A stretch of 64,000 nt of DNA from Bacteroidales bacterium 52_46 (GCA_001915385.1 MNQK01000029.1:37607-101606), one strand, 5' to 3'; shown: positions 26,905-36,040, counted from the first letter of the stretch. Notes: generated by a model not told the origin, from the letters alone. Program-made: numbers and translations.

Positions 26905-27789
26905 TCAGAAGAATTTGACCTCTTTGCCGAGGATGTCGCCGAGGAGGTTGTTGGCCAGACGGGATGCTCCGAGACGGAAGTATTCGTTGTTGAGCCATTC
27001 CTCACCGAGCACTTCCTTGATGATGGTGTAGTATTTCACGGCATCTTCGGTGGTGGCTACGCCTCCGGCGGCTTTGAAGCCTACCATTATGCCGGTCTTC
27101 TCGTGGTATTCCTTGATGCATTTCGCCATCACGTAGGCTGCTTCGAGCGATGCGCCGGGATATTCCTTGCCGGTTGATGTCTTGAGGAAGTCCGCGCCCG
27201 AATACATCGAGAGAATTGATGCCTTCTGTATGTTTTCGGCGGTCTTGAGCGCTCCGGTCTCGAGGATGACTTTCAGACGGGCGTCGCGGCACGAATGCTT
27301 TATTTCGGAAATCTCGTCGCATACCTCCTCATAGTCCTCGTCGAAGAAGTTGCCGAGGTTGAGCACGATGTCGATTTCGTCGGCGCCACCCTCAACGGCA
27401 AGCGCCGTTTCGGCTACTTTCACTTCGGGGAATGTCTGCGACGAGGGGAATCCGCCCGACACGCATGCCACCTTGACGGCGCTGACGTCGAGCACAGTGC
27501 GTACCACCTGTGCGAAGTTGGGGTATACGCAGATTGCGGCCACGTTCTCCAGCTCGGGATATTCCTCCTCGAAAGCGTTGACGCGTTCGGTGAAATCGGC
27601 TACTGAACGGGGCGAGTCGGTCGATTTGAGCGTTGTGAGGTCGATGGTATTGAAGAGAAATTTGTGGACCTCGGTATTGTTGTTTTCCGCGAAATGTTCC
27701 GCGAGGATTTTTTCAACCGCTTCTTTTACGGATTTATCATCGCCTATCGGTGCGAATGATGCGATGGCTTCATGATGTTTGTCAGTCAT
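26905..27789 (-). CDS. deoC: Deoxyribose-phosphate aldolase
   Basis: 294 residues, the longer DeoC form. 'FLFNTIDLTTLKSTD' begins the barrel. The Schiff-base lysine lies in 'GADFLKTSTGK', and the second active-site lysine in 'MVGFKAAGGV'. 'ADEIDIVLNLG' carries the conserved Asp. It splits 2-deoxyribose-5-phosphate into acetaldehyde and glyceraldehyde-3-phosphate in deoxynucleoside catabolism. It is the last gene of dtd-mazG-deoC, 36 bp after the mazG stop. Confidence 0.95.
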   Translation of the reverse strand: MTDKHHEAIASFAPIGDDKSVKEAVEKILAEHFAENNNTEVHKFLFNTIDLTTLKSTDSPRSVADFTERVNAFEEEYPELENVAAICVYPNFAQVVRTVLDVSAVKVACVSGGFPSSQTFPEVKVAETALAVEGGADEIDIVLNLGNFFDEDYEEVCDEISEIKHSCRDARLKVILETGALKTAENIQKASILSMYSGADFLKTSTGKEYPGASLEAAYVMAKCIKEYHEKTGIMVGFKAAGGVATTEDAVKYYTIIKEVLGEEWLNNEYFRLGASRLANNLLGDILGKEVKFF

Positions 27790-27825
27790 AATTGGAGTGT
27801 TTTATATTAATATTTAATTTGAGTG

Positions 27826-28224
27826 TCAGTTAGGGCTTTCGGAGTTTTCGGAGTTCTCGGAGCACTCTGAGCGCTCGGAGTTTTCTGAGGATGCTTTGCG
27901 GTGCTCGTGGCGGTGAAGGTCGCGGCGCGTCTTTTTGATTATGTTCTGTCGGATGGCTTCAGTGAGGTCGACGCCTGTCTGGTTGGCTATCGCCGCCACT
28001 ACCCAGATTACGTCGGCGAGTTCGTCGGCCAGATTGGGTGCTTCCCCCTCCTTGAACGACTGGTCGCCGTAGATGCGCGACATCTGGCGTGCCACCTCGC
28101 CGGTCTCCTCGGCGAGTACGGCCATGTTGGTGAGCGGCGAGAAATAACCGTGGCCTATGCCGGTAATCCATTCGTCGACCAGGCGCTGCAAGCCGGCTAT
28201 CGATATTTCGTCTTTTGGGTTCAT
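27826..28224 (-). CDS. MazG-like nucleotide pyrophosphohydrolase with Ser-Glu-X repeat tail
   Basis: 132 residues from ATG 28224, whose ATGA overlaps the dtd stop. The core has 'LAEETGEVARQMSRIYGD' and 'NLADELADVIWVVAAIA', the EExxE and ExxD metal motifs of all-alpha NTP pyrophosphatases. These enzymes hydrolyse (d)NTPs to monophosphates and clean up non-canonical nucleotides. The last 20 residues are a 3-residue repeat (SEN, SER, SEC, SEN, SEN, SES) written by a 9-bp array at 27838-27891 that has become the end of the gene; the catalytic domain ends before it. Confidence 0.88.
   Translation of the reverse strand: MNPKDEISIAGLQRLVDEWITGIGHGYFSPLTNMAVLAEETGEVARQMSRIYGDQSFKEGEAPNLADELADVIWVVAAIANQTGVDLTEAIRQNIIKKTRRDLHRHEHRKASSENSERSECSENSENSESPN
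27838..27891. repeat. 9-bp-register CTCNGAG array inside the mazG-like gene
   Basis: The units TTCGGAG, TTCGGAG, CTCGGAG, CTCTGAG, CTCGGAG and TTCTGAG start every 9 bp from 27838, with two free bases between. It encodes the Ser-Glu-X tail. Confidence 0.85.
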
Positions 28225-28673
28225 TCGCAAAGCTTTGAGTCGATTATTATAGTCACGGGACCGTCGTTGACGAGCTCCACCTCCATGTGAGCGCCGAAAA
28301 CGCCGCGTTCCACCGGCCGTCCGGCGATTTCCGAGAGGCGCCGGCAGTAGGCGTCATACAGTCCGCGTGCCTCGTCGCCTCCGGCCGAACGTATGTAGCT
28401 CGGGCGGTTGCCTTTGCGCGTCGATGCGAGCAGTGTGAACTGGCTCACGGCCAGTAGCTCGCCGTCGACATCGACCACCGAGCGGTTCATCACGCCCGCT
28501 TCGTCGTCAAATATGCGTAGTGCCGCGGTCTTGCGCGCCAGATACTCGGCATCGTCGGCAGTATCGCCCTTCTCGACGCCTACGAGCACCATGAGTCCCC
28601 CGCCTATCTGTCTGAGATAATCGGGCGCCACACTCACCGAGGCGCGCTTCACGCGCTGTATTACTATCCTCAT
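28221..28673 (-). CDS. dtd: D-aminoacyl-tRNA deacylase
   Basis: 150 residues, the family length. 'MRIVIQRVKRASVSV' opens it; 'LAVSQFTLLAST' carries the SQxT active-site motif, and 'VELVNDGPVTIIID' the cross-subunit Gly-cisPro motif. It hydrolyses D-amino acids and glycine mischarged on tRNA. First gene of the operon. Confidence 0.95.
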   Translation of the reverse strand: MRIVIQRVKRASVSVAPDYLRQIGGGLMVLVGVEKGDTADDAEYLARKTAALRIFDDEAGVMNRSVVDVDGELLAVSQFTLLASTRKGNRPSYIRSAGGDEARGLYDAYCRRLSEIAGRPVERGVFGAHMEVELVNDGPVTIIIDSKLCE

Positions 28674-28710
28674 CTGTTACTGTCGGTACTTATATAAATA
28701 ATGCTAAAGA

Positions 28711-28742
28711 CAAAGATAATGTTTAATTGACAATCTGCAAAA
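28711..28742 (-). promoter_or_regulatory. Promoter of the dtd-mazG-deoC operon
   Basis: On the minus strand TTTTG lies 19 bp before TATCTTTG (-7 box 28711-28718), giving a leader of about 35 nt. Confidence 0.65.
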
Positions 28743-28833
28743 ATAAATTCATGCAATGGCGCGGATTATGCAAAATACATGAGGTGTAAATAACTCGTGT
28801 AAATAACTCGTAGGTAGGGTGTGGCCGCCCCCG

Positions 28834-28920
28834 ACTTTCCGCGGTTGTAAACCGCGGCTACTACGCGGCTGATTGCCAGTATGCTTTGCATAGTAGCCGC
28901 GGTTTTTAACCGCGGAAAGT
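28834..28920. repeat. Family B palindrome (CCGCGGTT..AACCGCGG)
   Basis: ACTTTCCGCGG opens the element and CCGCGGAAAGT closes it. Each arm is itself a hairpin (CCGCGGTTGTAAACCGCGG on the left) followed by CTACTA. It lies in the 494-bp gap before rimP; the rest of that gap shows a 13-bp direct duplication (GTAAATAACTCGT near 28784 and 28798) and the rimP promoter. Confidence 0.85.
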
Positions 28921-29093
28921 TTAATATTTGCAATACCCTCAATAGCATCGCGGACGCGATGAATAGCGTTCCGATAGCCAGAATAGTGGTGAGATATGCT
29001 GATAAATAGTTAAATGATGCAAAATATACCTTTTGTAATGTTAAATAAATATAATTAAACTCTTCTATATAAATATGGTCGGTATAAAATTGC

Positions 29094-29101
29094 TAAATTT
29101 G
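29094..29101 (+). promoter_or_regulatory. -7 box of the rimP-nusA-infB operon
   Basis: TAAATTTG fits TAnnTTTG. No convincing TTG lies at -33. Transcription would start near 29108. Confidence 0.5.
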
Positions 29102-29113
29102 TTGTCGCATGAG

Positions 29114-29137
29114 TGGAGGAGGCAGGAGCTTCCTCCA
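29114..29137 (+). promoter_or_regulatory. Leader hairpin ahead of rimP
   Basis: TGGAGGA (29114-29120) pairs with TCCTCCA (29131-29137), followed by TTTTG. It sits at the very 5' end of the expected mRNA. It could stabilise the transcript or act as a weak attenuator; function unknown. Confidence 0.4.
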
Positions 29138-29167
29138 TTTTGTTGATATGTTTTAATTTTTGAGGAT

Positions 29168-29635
29168 ATGATAGATAAAGCCAGATTGACCGAGGTGGTC
29201 GAGGATGCCATCAAAGGCACCGACATGTTCCTCGTCGACATCACTGTCAGCGCCGACAACCGTATCGTCGTGGAGCTTGACTCCGAGACGGGCATGGACA
29301 TCGACGCCTGCGCAGCGGTGACACGCCGTATCGAAGCGGAGTTTGACCGCGATGCCGAGGACTATGAACTTGAAGTAGGGTCGGCCGGACTCACATCGCC
29401 TTTCAAGGTCAAGGCTCAGTATATGAAAAATCTCGGCAACGAGATTGAAGTCGTCACCCGCGACGGCCGCAAGCTCCAGGGCACCCTCGCCTCGGTGGGC
29501 GCCGACGATTTCACCGTCGAGGTCCCGACCAAGGTCAGGCACGAAGGAGCCAAGCGTCCAGTAATCGAGCAGGTGCCTTCGGTCATAGCTTTCGACAATG
29601 TCAAGACCGCTAAATACGTAATCAAATTCAAATAG
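29168..29635 (+). CDS. rimP: Ribosome maturation factor RimP
   Basis: 155 residues. 'MFLVDITVSADNRIVVELDS' and 'DYELEVGSAGLTSPFK' are the hallmark of the N-terminal domain (about 1-80); an SH3-like C-terminal domain follows ('GNEIEVVTRDGRKLQGTL'). RimP helps 30S subunit assembly. First gene of the conserved rimP-nusA-infB cluster. Confidence 0.95.
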   Translation: MIDKARLTEVVEDAIKGTDMFLVDITVSADNRIVVELDSETGMDIDACAAVTRRIEAEFDRDAEDYELEVGSAGLTSPFKVKAQYMKNLGNEIEVVTRDGRKLQGTLASVGADDFTVEVPTKVRHEGAKRPVIEQVPSVIAFDNVKTAKYVIKFK

Positions 29636-29719
29636 TTATCGCGGCAGCCGGCAGTCACCGGCAGCCGGTTTCTTTAAAATAAATAATAATAGTTCCCCAC
29701 AACCGATAAACTCATTACT

Positions 29720-30985
29720 ATGGCTAAGAAAGAGGAATCAGAAAATATGGTCGAGCGTTTTGCCGAATTCAAGGATTTGAAAAACATCGACAAGTCAACC
29801 ATGATACGCGTGCTCGAGGAGTCGTTCCGCAGCGTGCTCGCCAAACAGTTCGGCACCGACGAAAACTTCGATGTCATCATGAACCCCGACAAGGGCGACG
29901 TGCAGATATTCCAGAACCTTGAGGTGGTAGAGGACGGCGCTGTCGAGAACCCCAATCTCCAGATTTCGCTTTCCGACGCGCGTGCCGACAACGACCCCGA
30001 GGTAGAGATAGGCGAGGAGCACACAAAGGAAATCATCTTCGCCGCCTTCGGACGCCGCGCTATCCTCAATCTGCGCCAGACTCTCCAGTCCAAGATACTC
30101 GAGCTCCAGAAAGAGGCCGTCTACAACAAGTTCAAGGACCTCGAAGGCGAGCTCGTCACCGGCGAGGTGTACCAGACATGGTCGCGCGAGACGCTTCTCC
30201 TCGACGACGAAAAGAACGAGCTGCTGCTCCCAAAGACCGAGTCGATACCCGGCGATTTCTTCCGCAAGGGCGAGACTATCCGCGCCGTCGTGTCAAAAGT
30301 CGACAACAAGAACAACAACCCCAAGATTACCGTATCGCGTACAAGCGAAAACTTCCTGCGCCGCCTTTTCGAGCTTGAAGTACCCGAAATCCACGACGGC
30401 CTGATCAATATCCGCGCCGTGGCCCGCATCCCGGGCGAACGCGCCAAGATAGCCGTAGAGAGCTACGACGACCGTATCGACCCCGTAGGCGCATGCGTCG
30501 GCGTGAAAGGCTCGCGTATCCACGGCATCGTCCGCGAGCTCCGCAACGAGAACATCGACGTCATCAACTACACGTCCAACCCCTCTCTCTTCATACAGCG
30601 CGCGCTCAGCCCCGCGAAGATTTCCTCTATCGTGCTCGACGAGGAAAACAAGAAGGCCGAAGTGTTCCTCCGTTCCGAGGAGGTATCGCTCGCTATCGGT
30701 AAGGGCGGTCTCAACATCAAGCTCGCCTCCAAGCTCACCGGCTACATCATCGACGTATACCGCGACACCGAGGAGACCTACGACGACGATGTCTACCTCG
30801 ATGAGTTCAAGAACGACATCGACGGCTGGGTAATAGATACCCTCAAGGACAACGGTTGGGTCACCGCCAAGAGCGTGCTCAACGCGCCCCGTCAGGAAAT
30901 CCTTGACAAGACCGACCTCGAGGAAGTCACCGTCGACCAGGTGCTCGAAATCCTCAAGGCTGAGTTCGAGAACGACGCCGAGTAA
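29720..30985 (+). CDS. nusA: Transcription termination/antitermination factor NusA
   Basis: 421 residues: N-terminal RNA-polymerase-binding domain (1-130), S1 domain (about 137-205, 'GELVTGEVYQTWSRETLLL'), then KH1 ('DPVGACVGVKGSRIHGIVREL', near 255-275) and KH2 ('EVSLAIGKGGLNIKLASKL', near 325-345). A short acidic tail replaces the C-terminal acidic repeats of E. coli, as is normal in this phylum. It acts in pausing, termination and rRNA antitermination. Confidence 0.96.
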   Translation: MAKKEESENMVERFAEFKDLKNIDKSTMIRVLEESFRSVLAKQFGTDENFDVIMNPDKGDVQIFQNLEVVEDGAVENPNLQISLSDARADNDPEVEIGEEHTKEIIFAAFGRRAILNLRQTLQSKILELQKEAVYNKFKDLEGELVTGEVYQTWSRETLLLDDEKNELLLPKTESIPGDFFRKGETIRAVVSKVDNKNNNPKITVSRTSENFLRRLFELEVPEIHDGLINIRAVARIPGERAKIAVESYDDRIDPVGACVGVKGSRIHGIVRELRNENIDVINYTSNPSLFIQRALSPAKISSIVLDEENKKAEVFLRSEEVSLAIGKGGLNIKLASKLTGYIIDVYRDTEETYDDDVYLDEFKNDIDGWVIDTLKDNGWVTAKSVLNAPRQEILDKTDLEEVTVDQVLEILKAEFENDAE

Positions 30986-31052
30986 TCACCGTCGGCGCGT
31001 TTCCCGTTACTCCTCTCCATCAGTTTTACTTCTAATTTTTTACACTTTATAA

Positions 31053-33977
31053 ATGGCAAGAACAAGAATTAGTAAAATAGCAAAAGACCTCAACATCGCG
31101 GTGTCGACCGCCGTTGAATTTCTTCGCAAGAAAAACATCGAGATTGATGATAACCCCAATACGCGTATTGAGGAGGATATCGTCGACCTCCTACTCGACG
31201 AATTTGATACTGACGGTGCTCAAAAAGCGAAAAAAACAGCCTTCTTGTCAAATAATAAAGAGGATAAAGAAAAGGAATCAGCGCCCGAAAAGCAGCAGCC
31301 GCAGCGTACGGAGACTGTCGTCTCGGGGCCGAAAGTCATCGGCAGGGTGGAGATTGACGCCCACGGCAACGTGGTGAAGAAAGCGCCGCAGCCCGCGAAA
31401 GAGGAGAAACCCGCACCGGCTCCCGCTCCCGCTCCAAAGCCTGCGCCCGTCGCACCGGAACCTACTCCGGCTCCTGTTGTGGTAGAGCAGCCCAAACCGG
31501 CACCCGCGCGTCCCGAGCCTGTGAAGGAGCCGGCCAAGCCCGCAGCTCCCGTGGCTCAGCCCGCTCCGGCACCCAAACCCGCTGCTCCCGCTCCCGAGGT
31601 GAAGAAAGCCGAACCGAAACCGGCTCCCGCCAAGGTGGAACCGCAGCCTAAAAAAGAGGAAGCGCCCGCGCGTCCTGTGGAGGAGAAGAAGGAGGAAAAG
31701 AAAGAGGAGGAGATATTCACCCTCGGTATTCCCGCCGACGCCCCCAAAGTCAATGTCATAGGTAAAATCGACCTCTCCACGCTCAACCAGTCGACCCGCC
31801 CCAAAAAGAAAAGCAAGGAGGAGCGCCGCAACGAGCGCAACCAGCGTGCAGCGTCGGCCAATGCCGCCGCAGGTTCGGGTCAGGGTTCGTCAGAGCGCAA
31901 GAAACGCCGCCGCATAGGCAAGGAGAAGATCGATATCGAAAAAATACAGAATCAGGGCGGTGGCAGCCAGGGCGGCCGCGGAGGCAATCAGCCTGCACGC
32001 GACAACGCTGCCGGACAGTCACGCCGTGATAAGGGAAGCAACAAGGCCAAACGTCAGCAGCACGTCGAAATCAACGAGGAAGATGTGCAGAAGCAGGTGA
32101 AAGAGACGCTCGCGCGCCTCACCTCGAAGGACAAGGGTCAGAAGAAGGCCGCCAAGTGGCGTAAGGAAAAACGTGAGGCGTTCGCTACCCGCGAGCGTGA
32201 GGCCGCCGAAATGGCCGACATGGAGAGCCGTACGCTCAAGCTAACCGAATTTGTTACCGCCAACGACCTCGCCTCGATGATGGATGTACCCATCAACCAG
32301 GTCATCGCCACGTGTATGAACATCGGCGTGATGGTGTCGATCAACCAGCGTCTCGACGCCGAGACCATCAACATCGTTGCCGAGGAGTTCGGATTCAAGA
32401 CGGAATACGTTTCGGCCGAAGTGGTCGAGGCCATACATCAGGAGGAGGACACCGAGGACGAACTCATGTCGCGTCCGCCGATTGTCACCGTCATGGGTCA
32501 CGTGGACCACGGTAAGACATCGCTTCTCGACTATATCCGTTCGGCCAACGTCATTGCCGGCGAGGCCGGAGGTATTACCCAGCATATCGGCGCCTATAAC
32601 GTCAAACTCAAGGACGGACGCCATATCACGTTCCTCGACACCCCGGGTCACGAGGCGTTCACCGCCATGCGTGCGCGCGGTGCCAAGGTGACCGACCTCT
32701 GTATCATCATCGTTGCCGCCGACGACAACGTCATGCCGCAGACCGTCGAGGCCATCAACCACGCTTCGGCAGCCGGCGTACCCATCGTATTTGCCATCAA
32801 CAAGATAGACAAGCCTACCGCCAACCCCGACAAAATCAAGGAGGAGCTCGCCAATATGAACTACCTCGTAGAGGAATGGGGCGGCAAATACCAGTCGCAG
32901 GATATTTCGGCCAAGAAGGGTATCGGCGTGGAGGAACTTATGGAGAAAGTGCTCCTCGAGGCCGAGATGCTCGAACTCCGTGCCAACCCCAACCGCAAGG
33001 CCGTCGGTTCGATTATCGAATCGTCGCTCGACAAAGGCCGCGGCTACGTCGCTACCGTGCTCGTGCAGAACGGTACGCTCCGCATCGGCGACATCATCCT
33101 CGCCGGTACGCACTTCGGTAAAATCAAGGCTATGTTCAATGAGCGTAACCAGCGCATCACCGAGGCAGGTCCCGCCGAGCCGGCCCTTATCCTCGGCCTG
33201 AACGGCGCTCCCACCGCCGGCGATACATTCAACGTAATGGAATCGGAGCAGGAAGCCCGCGAGATTGCCAACAAACGCGAGCAGCTGCAGCGCGAACTCG
33301 GTCTGCGCACCAAAAAAATACTTACACTCGAGGATATCGGACGCCGTCGCGCCATCGGCAACTTCCAGGAGCTCAACATCATCGTCAAGGGCGACGTCGA
33401 CGGCTCAATCGAGGCTCTTTCCGACTCTCTCATCAAGCTTTCTACCGACGAAATCCAGGTCAACGTGCTCCACAAGGCCGTGGGCGAGATTTCGGAGAGC
33501 GATGTCACTCTTGCCGCCGCTTCCGATGCCATCATCATCGGTTTCCAGGTGCGTCCGTCGCAGGCAGCGCGCCGTGCCGCCGAGCGTGAAGGTGTCGAGA
33601 TGCGCCTCTACTCGGTCATCTATCAGGCCATCGAGGAGGTGAAGGACGCTATGGCCGGCATGCTTGCTCCCGAAATCAAGGAGGAGGTCACCGGTACCGC
33701 CGAAGTCATGGAGACATACCATATATCCAAAGTCGGCACCATCGCCGGCGCCCTTGTGCGCGAAGGCCGCATCAAGCGTGGCTGCAAGTTGCGTCTTATC
33801 CGCGACGGTATCGTACGCTACACAGGCGACCTCGGCTCGCTCAAGCGCTTCAAGGACGACGTCAAGGAAGTCGTTTCGGGCTACGACTGCGGTATCTCGA
33901 TTGTAGGCTACAACGACATCAAGGTCGGCGACCTCATCGAAGGTTTCATCGAAGTCGAAGTCAACCGCTCCCTCTAA
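31053..33977 (+). CDS. infB: Translation initiation factor IF-2
   Basis: 974 residues. An IF2 N-terminal helical domain (1-55) is followed by a long Pro/Ala/Lys/Glu-rich linker (70-330) and a second IF2_N-like region (about 390-440). The GTPase core starts near 475, with G1 'GHVDHGKT' (about 483-490), G3 'DTPGHE' (about 527) and G4 'NKID' (about 582); domains II, III and IV follow. It delivers fMet-tRNA to the 30S subunit. The low-complexity linker is common in Bacteroidetes IF-2. Confidence 0.97.
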   Translation: MARTRISKIAKDLNIAVSTAVEFLRKKNIEIDDNPNTRIEEDIVDLLLDEFDTDGAQKAKKTAFLSNNKEDKEKESAPEKQQPQRTETVVSGPKVIGRVEIDAHGNVVKKAPQPAKEEKPAPAPAPAPKPAPVAPEPTPAPVVVEQPKPAPARPEPVKEPAKPAAPVAQPAPAPKPAAPAPEVKKAEPKPAPAKVEPQPKKEEAPARPVEEKKEEKKEEEIFTLGIPADAPKVNVIGKIDLSTLNQSTRPKKKSKEERRNERNQRAASANAAAGSGQGSSERKKRRRIGKEKIDIEKIQNQGGGSQGGRGGNQPARDNAAGQSRRDKGSNKAKRQQHVEINEEDVQKQVKETLARLTSKDKGQKKAAKWRKEKREAFATREREAAEMADMESRTLKLTEFVTANDLASMMDVPINQVIATCMNIGVMVSINQRLDAETINIVAEEFGFKTEYVSAEVVEAIHQEEDTEDELMSRPPIVTVMGHVDHGKTSLLDYIRSANVIAGEAGGITQHIGAYNVKLKDGRHITFLDTPGHEAFTAMRARGAKVTDLCIIIVAADDNVMPQTVEAINHASAAGVPIVFAINKIDKPTANPDKIKEELANMNYLVEEWGGKYQSQDISAKKGIGVEELMEKVLLEAEMLELRANPNRKAVGSIIESSLDKGRGYVATVLVQNGTLRIGDIILAGTHFGKIKAMFNERNQRITEAGPAEPALILGLNGAPTAGDTFNVMESEQEAREIANKREQLQRELGLRTKKILTLEDIGRRRAIGNFQELNIIVKGDVDGSIEALSDSLIKLSTDEIQVNVLHKAVGEISESDVTLAAASDAIIIGFQVRPSQAARRAAEREGVEMRLYSVIYQAIEEVKDAMAGMLAPEIKEEVTGTAEVMETYHISKVGTIAGALVREGRIKRGCKLRLIRDGIVRYTGDLGSLKRFKDDVKEVVSGYDCGISIVGYNDIKVGDLIEGFIEVEVNRSL

Positions 33978-34001
33978 CCTCTGCGGTAACCCTCCCCCAA
34001 A

Positions 34002-34037
34002 AACAGCAGGGACGCGATTTATCGCGTCCCTGCTGTT
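34002..34037 (+). terminator. Hairpin after infB, probable terminator merged with a Family A end
   Basis: A perfect 17-bp stem (AACAGCAGGGACGCGAT with its inverse) closes on two T residues, 24 bp after the infB stop. It lacks a strong T-run. Its GGGACGCGAT portion is the outer arm of the repeat element that follows. Confidence 0.5.
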
Positions 34038-34177
34038 AACTCAAGCTGAGTCGAGTGGAGCGGGGGCGTCTCGCCCCCGTAGTATTATCCTTACAAGCTG
34101 AAAGTTACCAAGGGGGCGTGACGCCCCCTCTCCACTCAAATCCGCCAAGTCAATAGCATTGAATCCATCCCTGCGAC
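34038..34177. repeat. Family A element, variant with GAGTGGAG flanks
   Basis: Left hairpin CGGGGGCG-TCT-CGCCCCCG (34061-34079); right hairpin AGGGGGCGTGACGCCCCCT (34111-34129); outer GAGTGGAG and CTCCACTC arms. Its end (GCATTGAATCCATCCCTGCGA) is a decayed outer arm. Confidence 0.8.
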
Positions 34178-34223
34178 TTTTGATCACTGATTGGAAAATG
34201 GATAATAATTAACATCGATTGCT

Positions 34224-34703
34224 GTGTATCACGTCCATTTCAACATAGGAAGCAATCTCGGCGACCGCGAGGAAAATATAAGGCGGGCTGTCGCATCACT
34301 GCGTCAGCTCGCCTGTATTTCCGCATCAATACGTGTCTCCGCCCCCGTAGTCTCCCCTCCCTGGGGCTTCGAATCACCCAACGATTTCATCAACGTAGGC
34401 ATGAGCCTCGACACCGACCTCCCCCCTGAAACCCTCCTCGAAGCCACACAACGCATACAGCAATCCATCTCCTCTGCCTCCCACCGCGACGCCACAGGCG
34501 CCTACATCGACCGCCCGATAGACATAGACATAATAGCCTGCGCCACAACAGGAAATGACGGCACACTGCATAACCTTATAGAAATCACAACTGAAAAACT
34601 GACACTTCCCCATCCCCGCGCCCTCCAACGCGATTTCGTCATGCAACCCCTCCGCGCAATTGACGCTCCACTCTATCACCTCCTGACAGAACACTTATAT
34701 TAA
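34224..34703 (+). CDS. folK: 2-amino-4-hydroxy-6-hydroxymethyldihydropteridine pyrophosphokinase
   Basis: 159 residues starting at GTG 34224. An in-frame TAA six codons upstream and the lack of any other start decide this. 'FNIGSNLGDREENI' is the opening motif, 'RPIDIDIIA' holds the two Asp residues that bind magnesium, and 'LTLPHPRALQRDFVMQPL' is the C-terminal signature. It transfers pyrophosphate from ATP to the pterin in folate synthesis. Confidence 0.92.
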   Translation: MYHVHFNIGSNLGDREENIRRAVASLRQLACISASIRVSAPVVSPPWGFESPNDFINVGMSLDTDLPPETLLEATQRIQQSISSASHRDATGAYIDRPIDIDIIACATTGNDGTLHNLIEITTEKLTLPHPRALQRDFVMQPLRAIDAPLYHLLTEHLY

Positions 34704-34711
34704 ACCGGATT

Positions 34712-34746
34712 GAGTGGAGCGGGGGCGTCTCGCCCCCGTAGTAACT
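34712..34746. repeat. Family A single hairpin between convergent folK and permease genes
   Basis: GAGTGGAG then CGGGGGCG-TCT-CGCCCCCG, ending 10 bp before the permease stop. It may serve as a shared terminator. Confidence 0.75.
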
Positions 34747-34755
34747 ACACGACGG

Positions 34756-35994
34756 TTACTTTGTGCCGCGAAGGAGGAAGCGGGTTATGAGGGCTGTAAG
34801 GAAGCCTATGCCGATGATTACGGCTGCTACGACAGCTATGTCGCTTGTCGCCACGCTTACGGGGTAGGCGTCGATTGAGAGCTGTGAGGGGTCGTCGGCG
34901 CCGAGCTTGATAAATCCGAAGCATTGCTGCAGCAGCGACAGCGCCACGCCGAAAATTATCCCGGCAATGCCCCCAATTGTGGTAATCAGCATGCTCAGCC
35001 ATCCGTATATGCCCGCTATCGTGCCTGCGGTGGCTCCCAATGAGGCTAAAATGGCGCTGTTGCCACGCTTTTCAATAATCATGATTGACATTATGGCCAG
35101 GACGTTGAACGTGGCCACGACGAGGATAAATGTCAGCATCACGAGCGTAATCCATTTCTCCACGTTGATCATGCGGAATGCATCATGCTGTTGCTCCATG
35201 CGGTCGGCCACTTTGTATGACGGGCCGATGAGTTTTGAGAGCCTGTCGCGCAGACGGCTTATATCGGTACCTGCAGTAGCGTCTATCTCGATTGCCGACG
35301 CTTCAGTAGTATACCCTAAGAGATTGCGCGCGAACTGAAGCGGCACGAACAGATAGTCATTGTCAAATTCATTCTGGTCGATACGATATACTGCCGTGAT
35401 GACTACCGAATCGCAGCGGAACGCCGCTAACGGATTGGCCGGATTGACGCGTGAATGGCGCCTCGGCTCGTATATCCTGACATCGACCGGTATTGAAGGG
35501 AACGCACGCAGCGTATTGGCCACGCCTACCGACGAGATTGCTGTGTTGGGCAGCTCCGCGTCATCATATACGAGCATCGGAGTGCCGTCGATAGTTACCT
35601 CGGGGAGCGAACGTGCCGTTATCCCCTCAGGGGCGATTCCGCATATCACCAAAGGCGCCTGACGGTCGCCTGCTACGGCGAAAGCGCGTTCGGTTATCGT
35701 CGGGGCAGCGCTCGCCACCCCCTCCGCAGCGGCTATGACCGATGTAAGGGAGTCGGCATCGGGTATTGTCTTACCCTCCACAGGTGTCATCACAAGCGGC
35801 GCGCTGAACCGTGATATTTTCTGCGCCGTGAAATCATAGAACCCGTTGAACACCGACAGCACTATCACCATCGCCGTAGCGGCGATAGCTACCCCTGCCA
35901 TCGAAATATACGACAGCACATTGACAGCGGCGTGGCTCTTGCGTGAAAACAGATAGCGCAACGCAATGCGTATGGATAATGACCGGCGGCTCAA
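34756..35994 (-). CDS. LolC/LolE-like ABC transporter permease (FtsX family)
   Basis: 412 residues starting at TTG 35994; no ATG gives the first membrane segment. The 'IRIALRYLFSRKSHAAVNVLSYISMAGVAIAATAMVIVLSVF' opening (TM1 about 27-52) is typical of LolC/E. A large periplasmic MacB-type domain (55-265) follows, then three helices (about 280-305, 320-350, 380-405). Such permeases, with an ATPase encoded elsewhere, extract lipoproteins from the inner membrane. No ATPase gene is adjacent. Confidence 0.85.
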   Translation of the reverse strand: MSRRSLSIRIALRYLFSRKSHAAVNVLSYISMAGVAIAATAMVIVLSVFNGFYDFTAQKISRFSAPLVMTPVEGKTIPDADSLTSVIAAAEGVASAAPTITERAFAVAGDRQAPLVICGIAPEGITARSLPEVTIDGTPMLVYDDAELPNTAISSVGVANTLRAFPSIPVDVRIYEPRRHSRVNPANPLAAFRCDSVVITAVYRIDQNEFDNDYLFVPLQFARNLLGYTTEASAIEIDATAGTDISRLRDRLSKLIGPSYKVADRMEQQHDAFRMINVEKWITLVMLTFILVVATFNVLAIMSIMIIEKRGNSAILASLGATAGTIAGIYGWLSMLITTIGGIAGIIFGVALSLLQQCFGFIKLGADDPSQLSIDAYPVSVATSDIAVVAAVIIGIGFLTALITRFLLRGTK

Positions 35995-36006
35995 AACGTA
36001 TATAAA

Positions 36007-36040
36007 ATAATTTTGCAGGGTAATTACCCTGCAAAATTAT
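36007..36040. promoter_or_regulatory. Perfect 34-bp palindrome with -7 boxes facing both ways
   Basis: Every base of 36007-36023 is mirrored in 36024-36040. The arms each contain TAATTTTG, one on each strand (36008-36015 plus, 36032-36039 minus), and the centre is GCAGGGTAATTACCCTGC. The minus-strand box would start transcription inside the palindrome, about 30 bp before the permease TTG start codon. Confidence 0.6.
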
